From assembly GCA_001766655.1 (NCBI GenBank), contig MJCC01000010.1:266589-330588 (forward strand): 64,000 nt of DNA, read 5' to 3'. Below the pieces are notes generated by a model. The model ran no database searches, was not told where the DNA came from, and saw only the letters and a program-made list of their open reading frames with translations. Position numbers and translations under genes: made by a program. Positions within the stretch are counted from its first letter, which is position 1. Each line of letters begins with the position of its first letter. Below are positions 20,250 to 30,933 of the stretch, in pieces. The DNA is from Phytomonas francai. Lineage: Eukaryota > Euglenozoa > Kinetoplastea > Trypanosomatida > Trypanosomatidae.

Positions 20250-21877
20250 ATGGACCCACCAGCGGGGGCGAAATGCGTCATGTATTTACATCGAACCCTC
20301 GATCAAATGATCCAAGTCGCGACCTACGACACGCGTGCCAGCCTTGAAGCGATGTTCGACGGTATGGAGCGGGAGGTATACGAGCTGGGGCTGCTCAAGG
20401 CCCCGCCCGTGCCCCCTTCCCGGACTGGGCTGGACCCCCCCCCCGTCCGTGGTCGTGGCGTGCCGGGCGAGGCCCCCGCGGCGGCGGGGGGGGGCGGGTA
20501 CTTCCACCGTTACTGGGCCCCCCCCCGGCCCGGGGAGCCCCCCGCGACCGCCTGCCCCCTCCTCCTCCCGCGCGGCGCCTGCGTCTCGCTGATGGCGGCG
20601 GCCGCGCCCTACGACGCGACGACGTGCTGCCACTACCTCGACGGGGTGGCGCGGNGNNGGTGCTCGCGGGGCACGCGCGGGGGCCGTGGGCGTGGGGCTA
20701 CCCCCCCCGGCACGGGGAGCCCGCCCTGCTCTGCGGCGCCTTCGTGCAACGCACGGCGGCCGGCGGGTTCGCCGTCGCGCTCGTGACACGGGGCGCGAGG
20801 GCCGGGGCGGCCGTCTCGGTGCTCCTGCAGGACGCCAGCCGCCGCCTCGGCCGCGGCTTCACGCGGGTCTTCCAGCCCTTCCCCATCGGCGCCCCGCTCC
20901 GGCGGGTCGCGCTGCGGCTGTGGTGGGAGACGAGCCCGCGGCGCGTCGTCCCCGGGGCCCGCCTCCCGGCCCTCCGCGTCATCCTCGACGACCGGCGCGG
21001 CGACTTTGGCCCGGCGCGGGCCGCGACGCAGTCGAACGCGGGGGGCCTCGCCGCCATCCACGCATTCAAAGGCTATCGTGCCGTGCGTCTTTTTCTGGCG
21101 CGCCCGATGTCGTCAAGGCTGCTCGGCCAGTGCCTCCAGGCCGTCCCGCACCGGCTGGTGGAGCAACGGCATTTAATGCGGCCCTATATCTCAATAGAGG
21201 AATTGGCACATTTTTACACCCCAGGCGATGACACCCCGCAGACGGCGGGCTCGATAGAACCGTCTGGTGAACGGGATCAACCTATAAAGATCGCACACAG
21301 CACACCTAGCCATTCAGATTCAACGATTAGGGATCTCCCGACATCGGAGCGCGCGGATGCTGATTTTTCGCCCGTGTCACACCGACATGAGGGGGTTTCG
21401 GCGCCCGACTCCACGCTTCCCCAATCGAACTCCGTGGGCGTATGCGATGAGTCTCAGATGCTTCGTAAATCTTTGTCTAGTTCCTCAGAGGGCTCTCGCC
21501 ACCGGTCTGTGTCGGTGAGAAGCATTGGCGAAACGGTTCCGCCGCTCGCCCTCCAGTCGAATTCGCCGCCCCTCAACGAAGACGAGTCCAACAAGCAGTC
21601 TTTCAGCACCATCGGTGCTGAGAGTACCACCTACTCCTGCAATGATGCAACCCCACACATATCGTACCCCAATCTCAAATTCCTTGTGGACCGGTATACT
21701 GAAAAACCAGAAATTTATGCACGTACCGACTTTCTATTTGAAGATTTAAGGGTTGACGCGATTGGCGAACATCTCATTGGTATCGAAGTTGACGTGGAAA
21801 GTTCTTATAGGCCTTTTATACCTATGTTATATGGATATGTGGGCCCATTTTTGGTTGTCAACGAGCCGTATGGATAG
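20250..21877 (+). CDS. unrecognised protein, reading frame broken at ambiguous bases
   Basis: Two overlapping open frames, 20250-20786 and 20624-21877, are in different phases. They meet at three ambiguous bases (20655, 20657, 20658) inside a very GC-rich block. The simplest reading is one gene of about 540 residues with a local base-count error in the sequence. The N-terminal part (MYLHRTLDQMIQ, YELGLLKA) and the middle (RTAAGGFAVALVTRGARAG, RVALRLWWETS) look folded and beta-rich. Residues around 21230-21650 are Ser-rich and disordered. The end (DFLFEDLRVDAIGEHLIGIE, PFIPMLYGYVGPF) is again ordered. I recognise no family. Codon use changes from GC-rich to ordinary past 21,070. The exact sequence across the N positions is unknown. 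Confidence 0.6.
20655..20658. other. ambiguous bases with frame change
   Basis: Three N within four positions in a GC-rich coding block. The coding phase switches here, which points to a sequencing or assembly error rather than a biological frameshift. Confidence 0.85.
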
Positions 21878-23737
21878 ACTTGCAGACGTGAGAAACGGTA
21901 TGGCTGATTCCTAATGCACACTGGCCATTTTTCAAAATTCTTCATGTTGTTACCGCAATACTGTATCCTTTTCAGTTGGTGCAGTTCTTCACCTGTTCTC
22001 TAGTTTTTTTTTTTGTTTCTTTTGTATCTCCTAATTTCCTATATGCAACTTTTTTTTTGGTCAGTTTATCTGTTTCATTATTTTTCCTTTTCAAATTTAC
22101 TATTATTATTAACCAATTTTTATTCCTTTGTATAATCTCACATATTTTATACCTACTCCGCTTTTTAATTTGCAAAATGATTCTGCTCTTTTTCATCTGA
22201 AACATATTGGCAAAAAGTATCGCGAAATTTATAACATTTCCAAGAATCGATGCAATATCATTTTAACGACTGCTATTACTTTGCATCTATTTTTAAGGAT
22301 AAAGTGTTCTTATTGGTTTTCATCTACTGCTAATCGCATCATTTTTCCCAGCTTTTCATCGTTTTCGTCTAAACCCTTTGTAAAAAGCATTGGCATTATT
22401 TCTTTTGTTTTGAGTTGCTTTATCATATTGATGATTTTTTTTTTTGATACCGCCATAAATTTTTCACTTTCCTCACCTTACCACTTTTCCATACACATAG
22501 GCCAGCCTTACTTTACGAATGCATTAACACATCTTGATCTTTCCAAGGAATTTGTAGAAAAAAAGACGGTTGCACCTATCCTCTTTCACCGAGAAGAAGG
22601 GTTCAACAATCACTATTAATGGGCGTTCTTGATTATTGACTGAGGCTTTCACTTGCATTTGGTAGTGAAAAGTAAGACAAAGGGGTTTGGGTTACATCTA
22701 TAAAACTCTCCTTGTCTTGGCCGTGTGACACTTGAATGGGGTACAACTCTAATCTGCGATAACTTGAAGCATCGATGCAGGCATACATTTTATGCTTGTT
22801 CACTTAGGCTGCGCTAAGCATATTCTTTCCACCGTTCGTGTTTAAAGGTGGAAGGGCTAAGACTTACCCATGAAAGACAGCAATATGTGGTTTGGGGTAA
22901 GGTCTCCCGTGCCATGGGAATACTATAGATAGAATGGGAACGAATGTGCAAGTGACATCACAGAAAATGAAAAAGCAAACACGAGCACAATGTTATGGTC
23001 CGAAGGGTCATTATCGCACCGCAACAGCATGGATAGAGTGAAGTGGTTCGGAAAAGTGAGGGAAAATGCATCTGGTAAGCCTCAGATTTTTCAAAGCATG
23101 CGAAAAGAATCAGTTAAGAGGAATAAATAGCAAGTATGCTTGTGGGTGATGATTCGCATCGAGGGAACTTCTGGGTACCTTGGAGTCGGTTTCCAAGAGG
23201 TGATAAAACCCTTAAAAAGGGTACCCATAGGTGGTGTCGTTCTAAGGTTGTAAACGAAAGAGGAAATTCATGAATAGCAATTGATCAAGGATAAAAATAC
23301 AAAGCATCTTTTTCCTTTTTTGCCTGCTCGCATTTCTATACTTTATGAAGAGCCCATCATAGCGCGTACTGGGGGCACCTCAGACGACCGCTTGCAGCCT
23401 CATAAATCGTGCTATATGTTCTTTTCTTCCTTGTCCCTGCTTTTGTTGTTGTTGCCGTGCGCTCACGCACGCACACACTTCCCTTTTTTGTTTCATTTTT
23501 ATATTTTCGGCTTTCGGTTCGGCATGCCGTCTCGTCTAATTGCTATTTTGAAGATTCCCTCCCCGCCCCCCCCCCCCCCCCCTCTCTTGCGATTTATTGT
23601 CGTACCGGAGCTAGCTATTTGCATTAGAGGACGATTTTTTCATTTTTTAGTGTGATTGACCTCACTGCGGTGACGCAGAAACACAAAAGTCGGGACATCC
23701 CAGCCCACACTGAAGGGAGGGGGGAGGAAAGGCGCCA
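21878..23737. other. 1.86-kb spacer with a poly-C tract
   Basis: T-rich and AT-rich sequence follows the previous stop. A 163-codon frame (22128-22619) is hydrophobic and AT-driven and matches nothing I know, so I do not call it a gene. The right part holds a 17-base C-run (23566-23582). Confidence 0.45.
23566..23582. repeat. 17-base poly-C run
   Basis: An uninterrupted C-run about 155 bases before the tomosyn-like ATG. It is embedded in a pyrimidine-rich stretch and could serve as the polypyrimidine tract for trans-splicing, with the first AG at 23609-23610. Confidence 0.9.
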
Positions 23738-26700
23738 ATGTTCTCGGGATCCACGGAGGCGACGGAGCCCCCGGCGGCCGCGGCCTTTTCTGGGGCTCCC
23801 GATACCCCTCGAGCGCCCGCCGCCGCCGCCATGGATTTCCGCATGAGCGGCGACGGCACCCTGGTGCTGTCGGACTACCACCTCTGCCGGTACGACCCTC
23901 TTCTGGGCGTCCTCGTGTGCGTCGGGGACGGGGCGCCCGTTTTAGTCCTCGGCGCGCACCAAACGCGCCGGCTTCTCCGCACCCCGTGCGAGGCCACGCA
24001 CTGGCTCGACGCCCTTCTCTACGCCGGGACGACGACCTTCCTCCTGCTCGCGCCCGAGCGCGTCGTCTGTGCGGACTACGGCGGCGCCCCCCCCTCCACG
24101 CTCGCCCCGCGCGCCCCCGCCGGGGCCTTCACTTGCCTCCACCTCCCCACGGGCCTCACCTGCGGCGCGGCGGGGCATAAAAACGGCCTCGTCTCGTACT
24201 TTTGTCTGCAGCCCGCCGAGGAAACGACAAAAACGCGCGCGAGGATCGCGTGGACGGGGGTCTCCACCGACGTGCTCGGGCTTTGCGGGCCGTTTGTACC
24301 GGACGCCGAGGCGCTCCGCGCGGCCGCGGACGTGGGCGCCGGGAGGTTTTTCGTCCCCGGCTCCGTCCTTTCCATGGACTCCCACCCCGAGAACCCGAAC
24401 AGCTTCGTCGGGGTCGTGGCCGGGGTGGGCGGGGTTTGTAAGTGGTACGTGGACGAAGGGCGCTTGAGCTGCTTCTTCGACGCCCGCGGGCTCGCCAGTG
24501 AGGCGGACGGCGGCCTCGCGACCTGCAAAATCACCCCCGGCGGCGTCTACGTAGTCGCCGCGACCCTTTACGCAACCAAAGTCATCGTCTGGAATGGGAA
24601 GAAAAAGAAGCCCGACAAGACCGTCGAGGTGTACTGGGTTCTTGACCTGAGCGAGAGCATCACACGGGGAGTCGAACAGGGCTCCTCCGATGAGTCTTTT
24701 TGGTATAATGAGTATCGCGTCGGCATTCACATGGCTCGCGCCACCCTCGAGGGGGTTTCCTCGACGGACAAACAGAGCCATATGTACTTGCTCGTTCACG
24801 GGCAGAGCGATATCGTGGAGATTGTGGTTCGACTCGAGCTCAAGCGGGTCGTGCGGCTGGAGCAGGTCATCGAGTCCCTGAACGCGACCACCGCCGCGGC
24901 CGGGGTCGAGGCGGCGACGAAGAAGAAGCCTCGAAACGCCCGGCGTTCTGCCGGCGACGCCGACGCGGAGGGCTACTTCAAGATTTTCCACGTTGAGCCG
25001 TGCGCGATACTCAAGTACTGGCCCAGCACGTTAACCGATGCCGATCTGCAGGCCCTTCTGATCACGAGTTCGGGTGGTTTACGGCCCATTCTCGCCAAGC
25101 GAGGCCGGCAGCCGCGCGGGATCGAGAGCTTGCAGGAGATTCGGGAGCTGAATGCCTCGGTGCCGTGGTTCCCGCGCACGATTCTGCTGCGATTGCCCGA
25201 GGCGCACACGCGCGCGTTGGCCGCCGAGCTCCAGCACGCGCGGCCGCGTTCGCCATTCGAGGCGCTCCTCCGCGGCGGCGACGCGCTGCTTTTGCAGGCA
25301 CTCCGCGAGGCCGAGGCCTGCGATTCCTCCGGGCGCCCGCCGAGCCCGCTCTGGCGTGGGGTCCTATTCGCGACGGTCCTCGAGGCTGCGCAGGCGGTTT
25401 GCTTATCGCCGCAAACGAACGAGATCTTCGCGGTGAACCCGGCGGCTGTCCAGGGCTGCGTCCCGTGGGCGTCGCTGGCCGTCGCGGGGGACGCCGGGGG
25501 GCTGGTACTCGAGGCGGCCTTGCCGGCCCTCGACGTCGCGTTTTTGCCAAACGAGATCATCCTCCGCGTGTACTCGAACGAGGTGGGGCTTATGGCGATG
25601 AAATTTGACATTCGCGGAAACAGCGGCGCGCTGGTGTGGAGTCTCGACCGCGCGGCGCTGCGGTTGGAGAGCGGCACCACCCCCGACGCCTGCCTGGCGA
25701 AAAAGGCGATGGTTGTGGACGCTCAAATGGAACCATCCCCTGCCAACGCGAGAATGCTGATTCACCAGACTGGGAAGAGCCTGCTGTTGCTTCTCGAAGA
25801 CTCCTCGATCGCGTTGGTAGATTTGAGCGGCACGAAGGGTGAGGACGGGAGGCCGTTGATGATCCTTATTCCTTCCGAGCTGACGCCGGCCGGGACCACA
25901 AGTGTGTGTATAGAGGCTTTTTGGTCCTCTAACGGCTCCGCCAGCGCACCCACAACTAATAAAATCTTCTGCGTGATCTGCCTTTTCGCGGATGGCAAGG
26001 GATTTTTGGTGTTTAATCTGAGCAACATGAGCATCGCTACGTATCAGCAGCCATCCTATTTGCTTAATGCGCAGGAATTGATGGTCACCAATGCATTACT
26101 CCCCTTGTCCCCCAACCTTGGTGGGGAGATTCGAAAGTTTGAAGTCCTCCTAGAAGCGACGAATACACCAGATAAAGAGGGCGAGTATGGTGAGGTGGTA
26201 TGTCGTGATGCGCTTGGAGCACGTGTCCTTACCCTCTTGATTGGCTTTGGGTTGTCAAAGGATGGCGATGGCTGGTGCTTTAGGATCAGGCATCCTCAGT
26301 TGAAGTCGGAAAAAGATCTCAGAGGGGGATTAAAGTGGGTTTGCATCAACTCCTCAGCCTCCGTGTTTCAATTCACTTTTGATGTCAGTGCAGATAACGC
26401 CACGTTGGACTTGCTTGTTGATGGTCAAGCCAGTGAGGCGGCACGATCGGTGCATCTGCCAGGAACAATTGTGGATGTGAGGGCGCTTTGGCACTTGGGA
26501 AGAGCAGAGCTTTCCTACCACACCTCAACGGGGGATTTTTATAGTCAACTACTCAACCCAGACTTGCTTCCAGCCAACCATAGTCTTCCTGGCAAGACTT
26601 CCGGTGTACAGCGCAAGTAAATCACACCGATCAGGGTTGCTTTCATCAGCAGTAGTGAGATCATTCTGGTCGATATTACGGTTTCGTTGGCTACGCTGAT

Positions 26701-27703
26701 CAGCCACCCATCGGGGTATCCAAACACTAGCAACGACGCTTTGTTTTCCTCGAGTGATTCACCAAGGCCGGTGGTGTCTCGCATCGACCCGGCTCGCCGG
26801 TTGGAGTCTTTTCACGTTTTGCGCAGGCGCGGCGCTTTGCTTGTCATTACATGTGATGCCAACGGCTGGCGTTGGATCAACATCCTTGACAGCCAGACCG
26901 CCAAGCCGCGGATGCAAGACTACGCTACATTGGATTTCGTCGGCGAAGAGCACATCCAGGTGCATCCGGTGGAAATCAACAACCTCTTGCACGTTTATAT
27001 GTTCGGGATGGATAGCGGGGTGATTGGGCACCTTTTCATTGAGATTACCCCCCTGGGCGCCGGCAATGAAAGCATTATTATTGAACGGGAGGTTTTCCCC
27101 AAGCCAAAATTTCAACCGGTTCCCTGGAACTACCGCGGCTACGCCCGCTTTCTCCCACCGATTCCGACCTTGAAGCACGAGAGGGGCTTTTTCGAACGCC
27201 TCATGACAGTGCCTTGGGAGGAGGTCGCTCAAAAGCTCGAATTCGAGACGTTCCGCAGTGCGCCGCCATCGACATCGGCGGGGGCTCCTCGGAGGAATTC
27301 CGACAGCGCGTCCCGTTTATCAGAAGCTGCAAATATCAACGCGCCACGCACAGAGGGACAAACATTGAGCTCCTCGCTAGATGCCTCGCATCGGGCCCAA
27401 CTGCAGCAGGAAATTCGTTCGAGGGAGCGAGAGGAGCTGCTGCGGCCCAACACCGCGGCGGCATCAGGGACGGCTCCACCGCCTGGGAGTCGCTACCTCC
27501 AGCTAAAAGCAATTGCAGAGCGCGAGAATGTGAGCTTGACAGAGGCACGGCGGATGATGAGCGAGGGAATTCGAAAGCTTCAGGAAAGAGGCGAGAAAAT
27601 AGACCAAATGGAGTCTAAATCAAGAGAGTTGGCCGAGAGCGCGCTTACCTTTCAGCAGTTGGCAACCAAACTGAAGGAAAAGAGCAGGAGTAGTTGGCTC
27701 TAA
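23738..27703 (+). CDS. tomosyn/Lgl-like protein with C-terminal R-SNARE motif, one in-frame TAA
   Basis: Two segments in the same phase (960 and 360 codons) are separated only by TAA at 26618-26620. The second segment has no ATG near its beginning, and the frame stays open right after the TAA (ITPIRVAFISSSEIILVDI). I therefore read it as one gene of 1,320 codons plus the internal stop. The long N-terminal part is beta-strand-rich, as expected for the double WD-type propeller of Lgl/Sro7/tomosyn. The C-terminal ~60 residues form an R-SNARE coiled coil: RKLQERGEKIDQMESKSREL aligns with synaptobrevin around its zero-layer Arg, here encoded at 27587-27589. No membrane anchor follows, as in tomosyn. 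Such proteins regulate SNARE complexes in exocytosis. The 5' half is extremely GC-rich. An alternative start lies at 23831. Family call is good; whether a full-length product is made is open. Confidence 0.72.
26618..26620 (+). other. in-frame TAA inside the tomosyn-like gene
   Basis: The codon follows GTACAGCGCAAG and is followed by ATCACACCG in an otherwise open frame. TAA is a genuine end codon of other genes here (for example eIF3k and the cyclin), so reassignment is not supported. Confidence 0.85.
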
Positions 27704-28079
27704 AAATGGAGAAGGTGTTGGTGAGTGTCATCATTTTTTAAATATTTTTTATCAACAATGTGACCTTAATCATCGAGCGCGAGAAGGCTCGTCAAACAAA
27801 CAAAAAAACAGTGCTTGCTTATCAATTCGGCCGAGTGACTGTCAGGCGTGGGGGCTCGATAGTCCCTAGCCCCTAATGAAAATGATTAGCATACTTCCGC
27901 GGCGGGCACAAGATTCAAGTTCTCTTTTTCTTCCTTCCCCTCCCCCCCCCCCTCCTCCCCACACACGCACCCCGGGAAAGAGATCTGGATAGAATGGAGT
28001 GTCCCCGAGGCGGCGGGCGGGGGTTTCGTTCAGTATACCTTTTAGCGAGCTTGTGGTCCTTACAACAACCCCCTTCAAG

Positions 28080-28150
28080 GCGCCGCTGGTCTAGTGGCAT
28101 GATGGTACCCTCCCAAGGTATTGACCCGGGTTCGATTCCCGGGCGGCGCA
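28080..28150 (+). tRNA. tRNA-Gly (anticodon CCC)
   Basis: A complete cloverleaf of 71 bases. The acceptor stem GCGCCGC pairs fully with GCGGCGC and the discriminator is A28150. The anticodon stem is GTACC/GGTAT with loop CTCCCAA, so the anticodon CCC is at 28112-28114 and reads GGG. The T-arm is CCGGG-TTCGATT-CCCGG, containing the B-box. No intron. A T5 run at 28154-28158 is the likely RNA polymerase III stop. Confidence 0.95.
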
Positions 28151-28153
28151 ACC

Positions 28154-28158
28154 TTTTT
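28154..28158 (+). terminator. T5 RNA polymerase III terminator of tRNA-Gly
   Basis: Five T residues begin four bases after the tRNA 3' end. Confidence 0.7.
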
Positions 28159-28209
28159 CTTCTCCTATCAAATAGGAGATCTTCTGTCTGCCATAAACAA
28201 GGCACCACG

Positions 28210-28281
28210 GGGCGTGTAGCTCAGTGGTAGAGCGTCCGTTTCGCATACGGAAGGCCTAGGGTTCGATCCCCTACTCGTCCA
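28210..28281 (+). tRNA. tRNA-Ala (anticodon CGC)
   Basis: A 72-base cloverleaf. The acceptor GGGCGTG pairs with CTCGTCC and includes the alanine identity pair G3:U70, but positions 6 and 67 form a U:U mismatch. The D-arm is GCTC...GAGC. The anticodon stem TCCGT/ACGGA has loop TTCGCAT, with anticodon CGC at 28242-28244. The T-arm is TAGGG-TTCGATC-CCCTA and the discriminator is A28281. A T6 run follows at 28283-28288. Confidence 0.93.
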
Positions 28282-28282
28282 C

Positions 28283-28288
28283 TTTTTT
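28283..28288 (+). terminator. T6 RNA polymerase III terminator of tRNA-Ala
   Basis: Six T residues start two bases after the tRNA 3' end. Confidence 0.7.
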
Positions 28289-28562
28289 GTCCTACCTAGA
28301 TTTCACTCGGGCTAAACCCTGAAATGTAGAATAATGGGGGGAAGGAACGCTTGCGATATTGAACTCAACACCATCGGCGCAGATACCAGGGAATGGGAAG
28401 AAAAGACCCCACATTCGACTTTTTTAAAATTTGTTATCATTATTTAAGTCACTCTATATGCTAATTAAACGTCACACCGGCCCCGACTCCTGTAAACACA
28501 ATTTTAAATTTATTATGATTATAGTCACTCGCTTTTCCTGAGTGTGCCCCCTCGTTTCGAAT

Positions 28563-30683
28563 TTAGTTTTCCGCAATTTGCACCACAAACTTTCCGTAGA
28601 AGTTCTGCGCCAAGTCGTTTCGTAGCGTGCCTTCCTGTGCTATTCTTTTATTCACCGCGGCGGCAATAGCAGCGTCCGATTGCATGAGCTTCTGGAGTAC
28701 GATGGACCCGCAGGGGTGCGTTGCAAGCTCAAACAGTCTCGGAACGATGATTTTTTCAATAACGTGTGTCTTGCCACGCGGATCCAAGTGGGACACAAGG
28801 GAACATAGCACGTGCTGGGTGCCCTTTTCTCTAGCCAGCGCATAAAATTGGCGCACCAATTCATCTCGCACCTCACGGCTGGAGGTGACCAGGCGTTCTA
28901 CAATAAAGCGACCATTAACATGCGTGGCAATAGCGAGCGCATGAGGCTTGAGAGTGCTGCAAAGGCTCACACGCGTGGCGGGGTTAATAACGTCAAGCAA
29001 CGTGAACAGCACGTGTGAAGCATACGGACTCCGGCACATCGCCAGAATTTCTTCATCCATAAGTTTGCTTGTGAACTTCGACGCGGCATCCGCACCAATG
29101 TTTCGAAAGTATTCCTGCACCACCAGATTTCCGATAGGGTCGTACAGCAAGGAATTCATCGTCTGCGCAACCGTGGAGGCAAGCAGCTTTCCCAGATTGG
29201 ATTGCTTTAGCTTCACAAGAGGCATAAGGTGACGTATGAGCAAGCTGCCGTACTGATCACACATCGCATCGGCAAAATGCTTGGACGATTTCCAAAAGCT
29301 TGCGATTTCTTCCACGACACGGTGATAATTGTTCTTGCTACTAGTAGAGTTATTCAACGAAAAAGCGGTATCGATCAGCGTGCAGATCACGTGCACACCA
29401 ATGGCATGCGACGCGAGATCATGCATGGCTGCGACATCCCCATTGTGGGTAATCACGCGTACAACGCGAGAAAGCAGCTCTAATGCATTTTTGTCGTCAT
29501 CGCCGCGAACGAAGGGGATGGACTGGATCAATTTCTGCACGACAAAGTTCCCATGCGGACTTCTGCTCATGTCCTGTAGGAGAGGCGCTGATTCTTTAAC
29601 TATCTTTCCGAGCGCCTTCAAAATGGCAGCCGACGCGGCGCTTGTGATCTTGCCTTCTTCGCTCGCGTCTGCGCTAAGGAGAGCCGCAAGGAAGCGGGTC
29701 CCCCGTCTTGTCTGGGAAAGCTCAGAAAAGCTCACCAGCTTGAGGAAACGCAGCCTTTTCTCAAAAGGTGTGTGAACAATAAGCTGGGCAAGGATGCGCC
29801 ACGAGACCGGGTGCTCAATTAGTTCCCGCAATCCACCATCTTTACCCTCATCCCCACCGGCTTTGGCGGATTCCTCATCTTCCTTCCCCTTACGGGATAC
29901 CGCATCCGTAGAAGCTTTGGCGTCGATCCGTCCCTCTTCTCCCAGGCCCAGTTCCTCAGCCAACCATGCACTCGTTTCAATGGGCAAGTGTTCAAGCAGT
30001 TGCACAATGGTTGTGGCGGTATGCCGACCCATTAGAAGGTCAACCGCGCTCCCGGCGCCGCTCCGCTCGCGAAGCATCTCCAGGACCCCGCATTTAACAT
30101 CCATCGGTCCCGACTGCACTAGCGCGGTCAGGACCCTACAGGCCACGTGATGCGTCACGAGGGCCTCGTTCGCTTCAAATTGCTCCAGAATCGCCTTGGC
30201 GACGCTCTTCCCAACCTCCACCGATTGGAGGGCGGGGAGGAGCATCGTGACGACGCGGCTACCGCACTCGGTCCTCAAAATGTCCTGCAGGACCGTCTCC
30301 GTGGACGGCGCGCCCGCGTCGGTCTCCTCGTCTTCGCTGAGGTCGGCCGCCGGGGTGTCCTGCGCCTTCAGCAGCAGCTCCGCCATCCGCCTCAGAGGCT
30401 CGGGATCGCCGGGGTCGCGGCCGTTCGCGCCCGCGCAGTACCGGATGAGGGCGCAGAGGCTCGCGCTCGCATTCGGGAGTCGGCAGGCCTGCGTGAATTG
30501 GCCCAGGAGCAGGGCCGTGTCTTCCTTCGTGGGGAGCGCCCACTGCCGGGCGACGCGCCGGATTCGCCGGTCGTCCTGCGCGAGACGTTTGCCGCGCTCC
30601 ACCTTGGAGCGCTGCGAGCGCTGGGCGCTTCGGCGGCGCAGGTCCTGCGTCCGCGCCTTCACGAAGGCTGAATTCTTCGCCAT
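28563..30683 (-). CDS. PUF-repeat nucleolar protein, NOP9-like
   Basis: About 706 residues from the chosen ATG at 30683 (MAKNSAFVKARTQDL). The frame stays open to 30923, but that would leave only ten bases to the neighbouring gene's stop, too little for polyadenylation and trans-splicing. The N-terminus is basic (RRRSAQRSQRSKVERGKR). Divergent Pumilio-type repeats are spread along the whole protein, for example SRSPHGNFVVQKLIQSI, CDQYGSLLIRHLM, YDPIGNLVVQEYF, ATHPCGSIVLQKLMQ and QNFYGKFVVQIAEN at the end. Spread-out degenerate repeats with a basic N-terminus fit the NOP9 branch, which binds pre-18S rRNA in the nucleolus. Kinetoplastids have several nucleolar PUF proteins, so the exact orthologue is uncertain. 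Confidence 0.75.
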   Translation of the reverse strand: MAKNSAFVKARTQDLRRRSAQRSQRSKVERGKRLAQDDRRIRRVARQWALPTKEDTALLLGQFTQACRLPNASASLCALIRYCAGANGRDPGDPEPLRRMAELLLKAQDTPAADLSEDEETDAGAPSTETVLQDILRTECGSRVVTMLLPALQSVEVGKSVAKAILEQFEANEALVTHHVACRVLTALVQSGPMDVKCGVLEMLRERSGAGSAVDLLMGRHTATTIVQLLEHLPIETSAWLAEELGLGEEGRIDAKASTDAVSRKGKEDEESAKAGGDEGKDGGLRELIEHPVSWRILAQLIVHTPFEKRLRFLKLVSFSELSQTRRGTRFLAALLSADASEEGKITSAASAAILKALGKIVKESAPLLQDMSRSPHGNFVVQKLIQSIPFVRGDDDKNALELLSRVVRVITHNGDVAAMHDLASHAIGVHVICTLIDTAFSLNNSTSSKNNYHRVVEEIASFWKSSKHFADAMCDQYGSLLIRHLMPLVKLKQSNLGKLLASTVAQTMNSLLYDPIGNLVVQEYFRNIGADAASKFTSKLMDEEILAMCRSPYASHVLFTLLDVINPATRVSLCSTLKPHALAIATHVNGRFIVERLVTSSREVRDELVRQFYALAREKGTQHVLCSLVSHLDPRGKTHVIEKIIVPRLFELATHPCGSIVLQKLMQSDAAIAAAVNKRIAQEGTLRNDLAQNFYGKFVVQIAEN

Positions 30684-30933
30684 TTCCCAATGGGACGCGT
30701 ACACAAGGGTTTGGTTATTGGTTTCTTCCTCGTCCTTGAGGATTCGTTTATACGGTGTTGCTAACCAAATAAAAGGGGTAGGAGGAAGAAAGTAGTGGCG
30801 GAAGGCAGCAGCAAAACATAAACCAGAAAATAACAACAGCGAGCCTTTTGATGGCCCCCAAGACTTCTTTAAACAACCTTCATCCATTTTCACTCTGAGA
30901 GAACGAATAGTCATAGCAATCACTGTGGATTAA

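Larger units (their letters stand above)
27704..28562. other. convergent strand-switch region with two tRNA genes
   Basis: Protein genes on the left run on plus and those on the right on minus, so two polycistronic units converge here. Between them lie a C-rich tract (27937-27960), tRNA-Gly and tRNA-Ala. In trypanosomatids such regions mark RNA polymerase II termination and often carry tRNA genes and modified base J or variant histones; only the layout is visible here. The rest, 28289-28562, shows no gene. Confidence 0.85.

Noticed and set aside
20250..21877. Programmed frameshift in the unknown gene
   Set aside because: The phase change coincides with ambiguous bases in a GC-rich block, so a sequence error is the simpler explanation.
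22128..22619. 163-codon hydrophobic open frame downstream of the unknown gene
   Set aside because: AT- and T-rich composition alone yields the Phe/Ile/Ser-rich product; no recognisable family and no clear gene signals, although a small membrane protein cannot be fully excluded.
23738..27703. Stop-codon reassignment (TAA read as an amino acid), as in Blastocrithidia-type codes
   Set aside because: TAA, TAG and TGA all end conserved genes in this window at the expected family lengths, and no other conserved gene carries an in-frame stop.
28289..28562. Further small RNA genes beside the tRNAs
   Set aside because: I looked for another cloverleaf, 5S or U-snRNA-like sequence and saw none.
30684..30923. 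N-terminal extension of the NOP9-like protein (80 codons)
   Set aside because: It would start at a GTG and leave only ten bases to the neighbouring gene; the extension is hydrophobic and unlike a PUF protein start.
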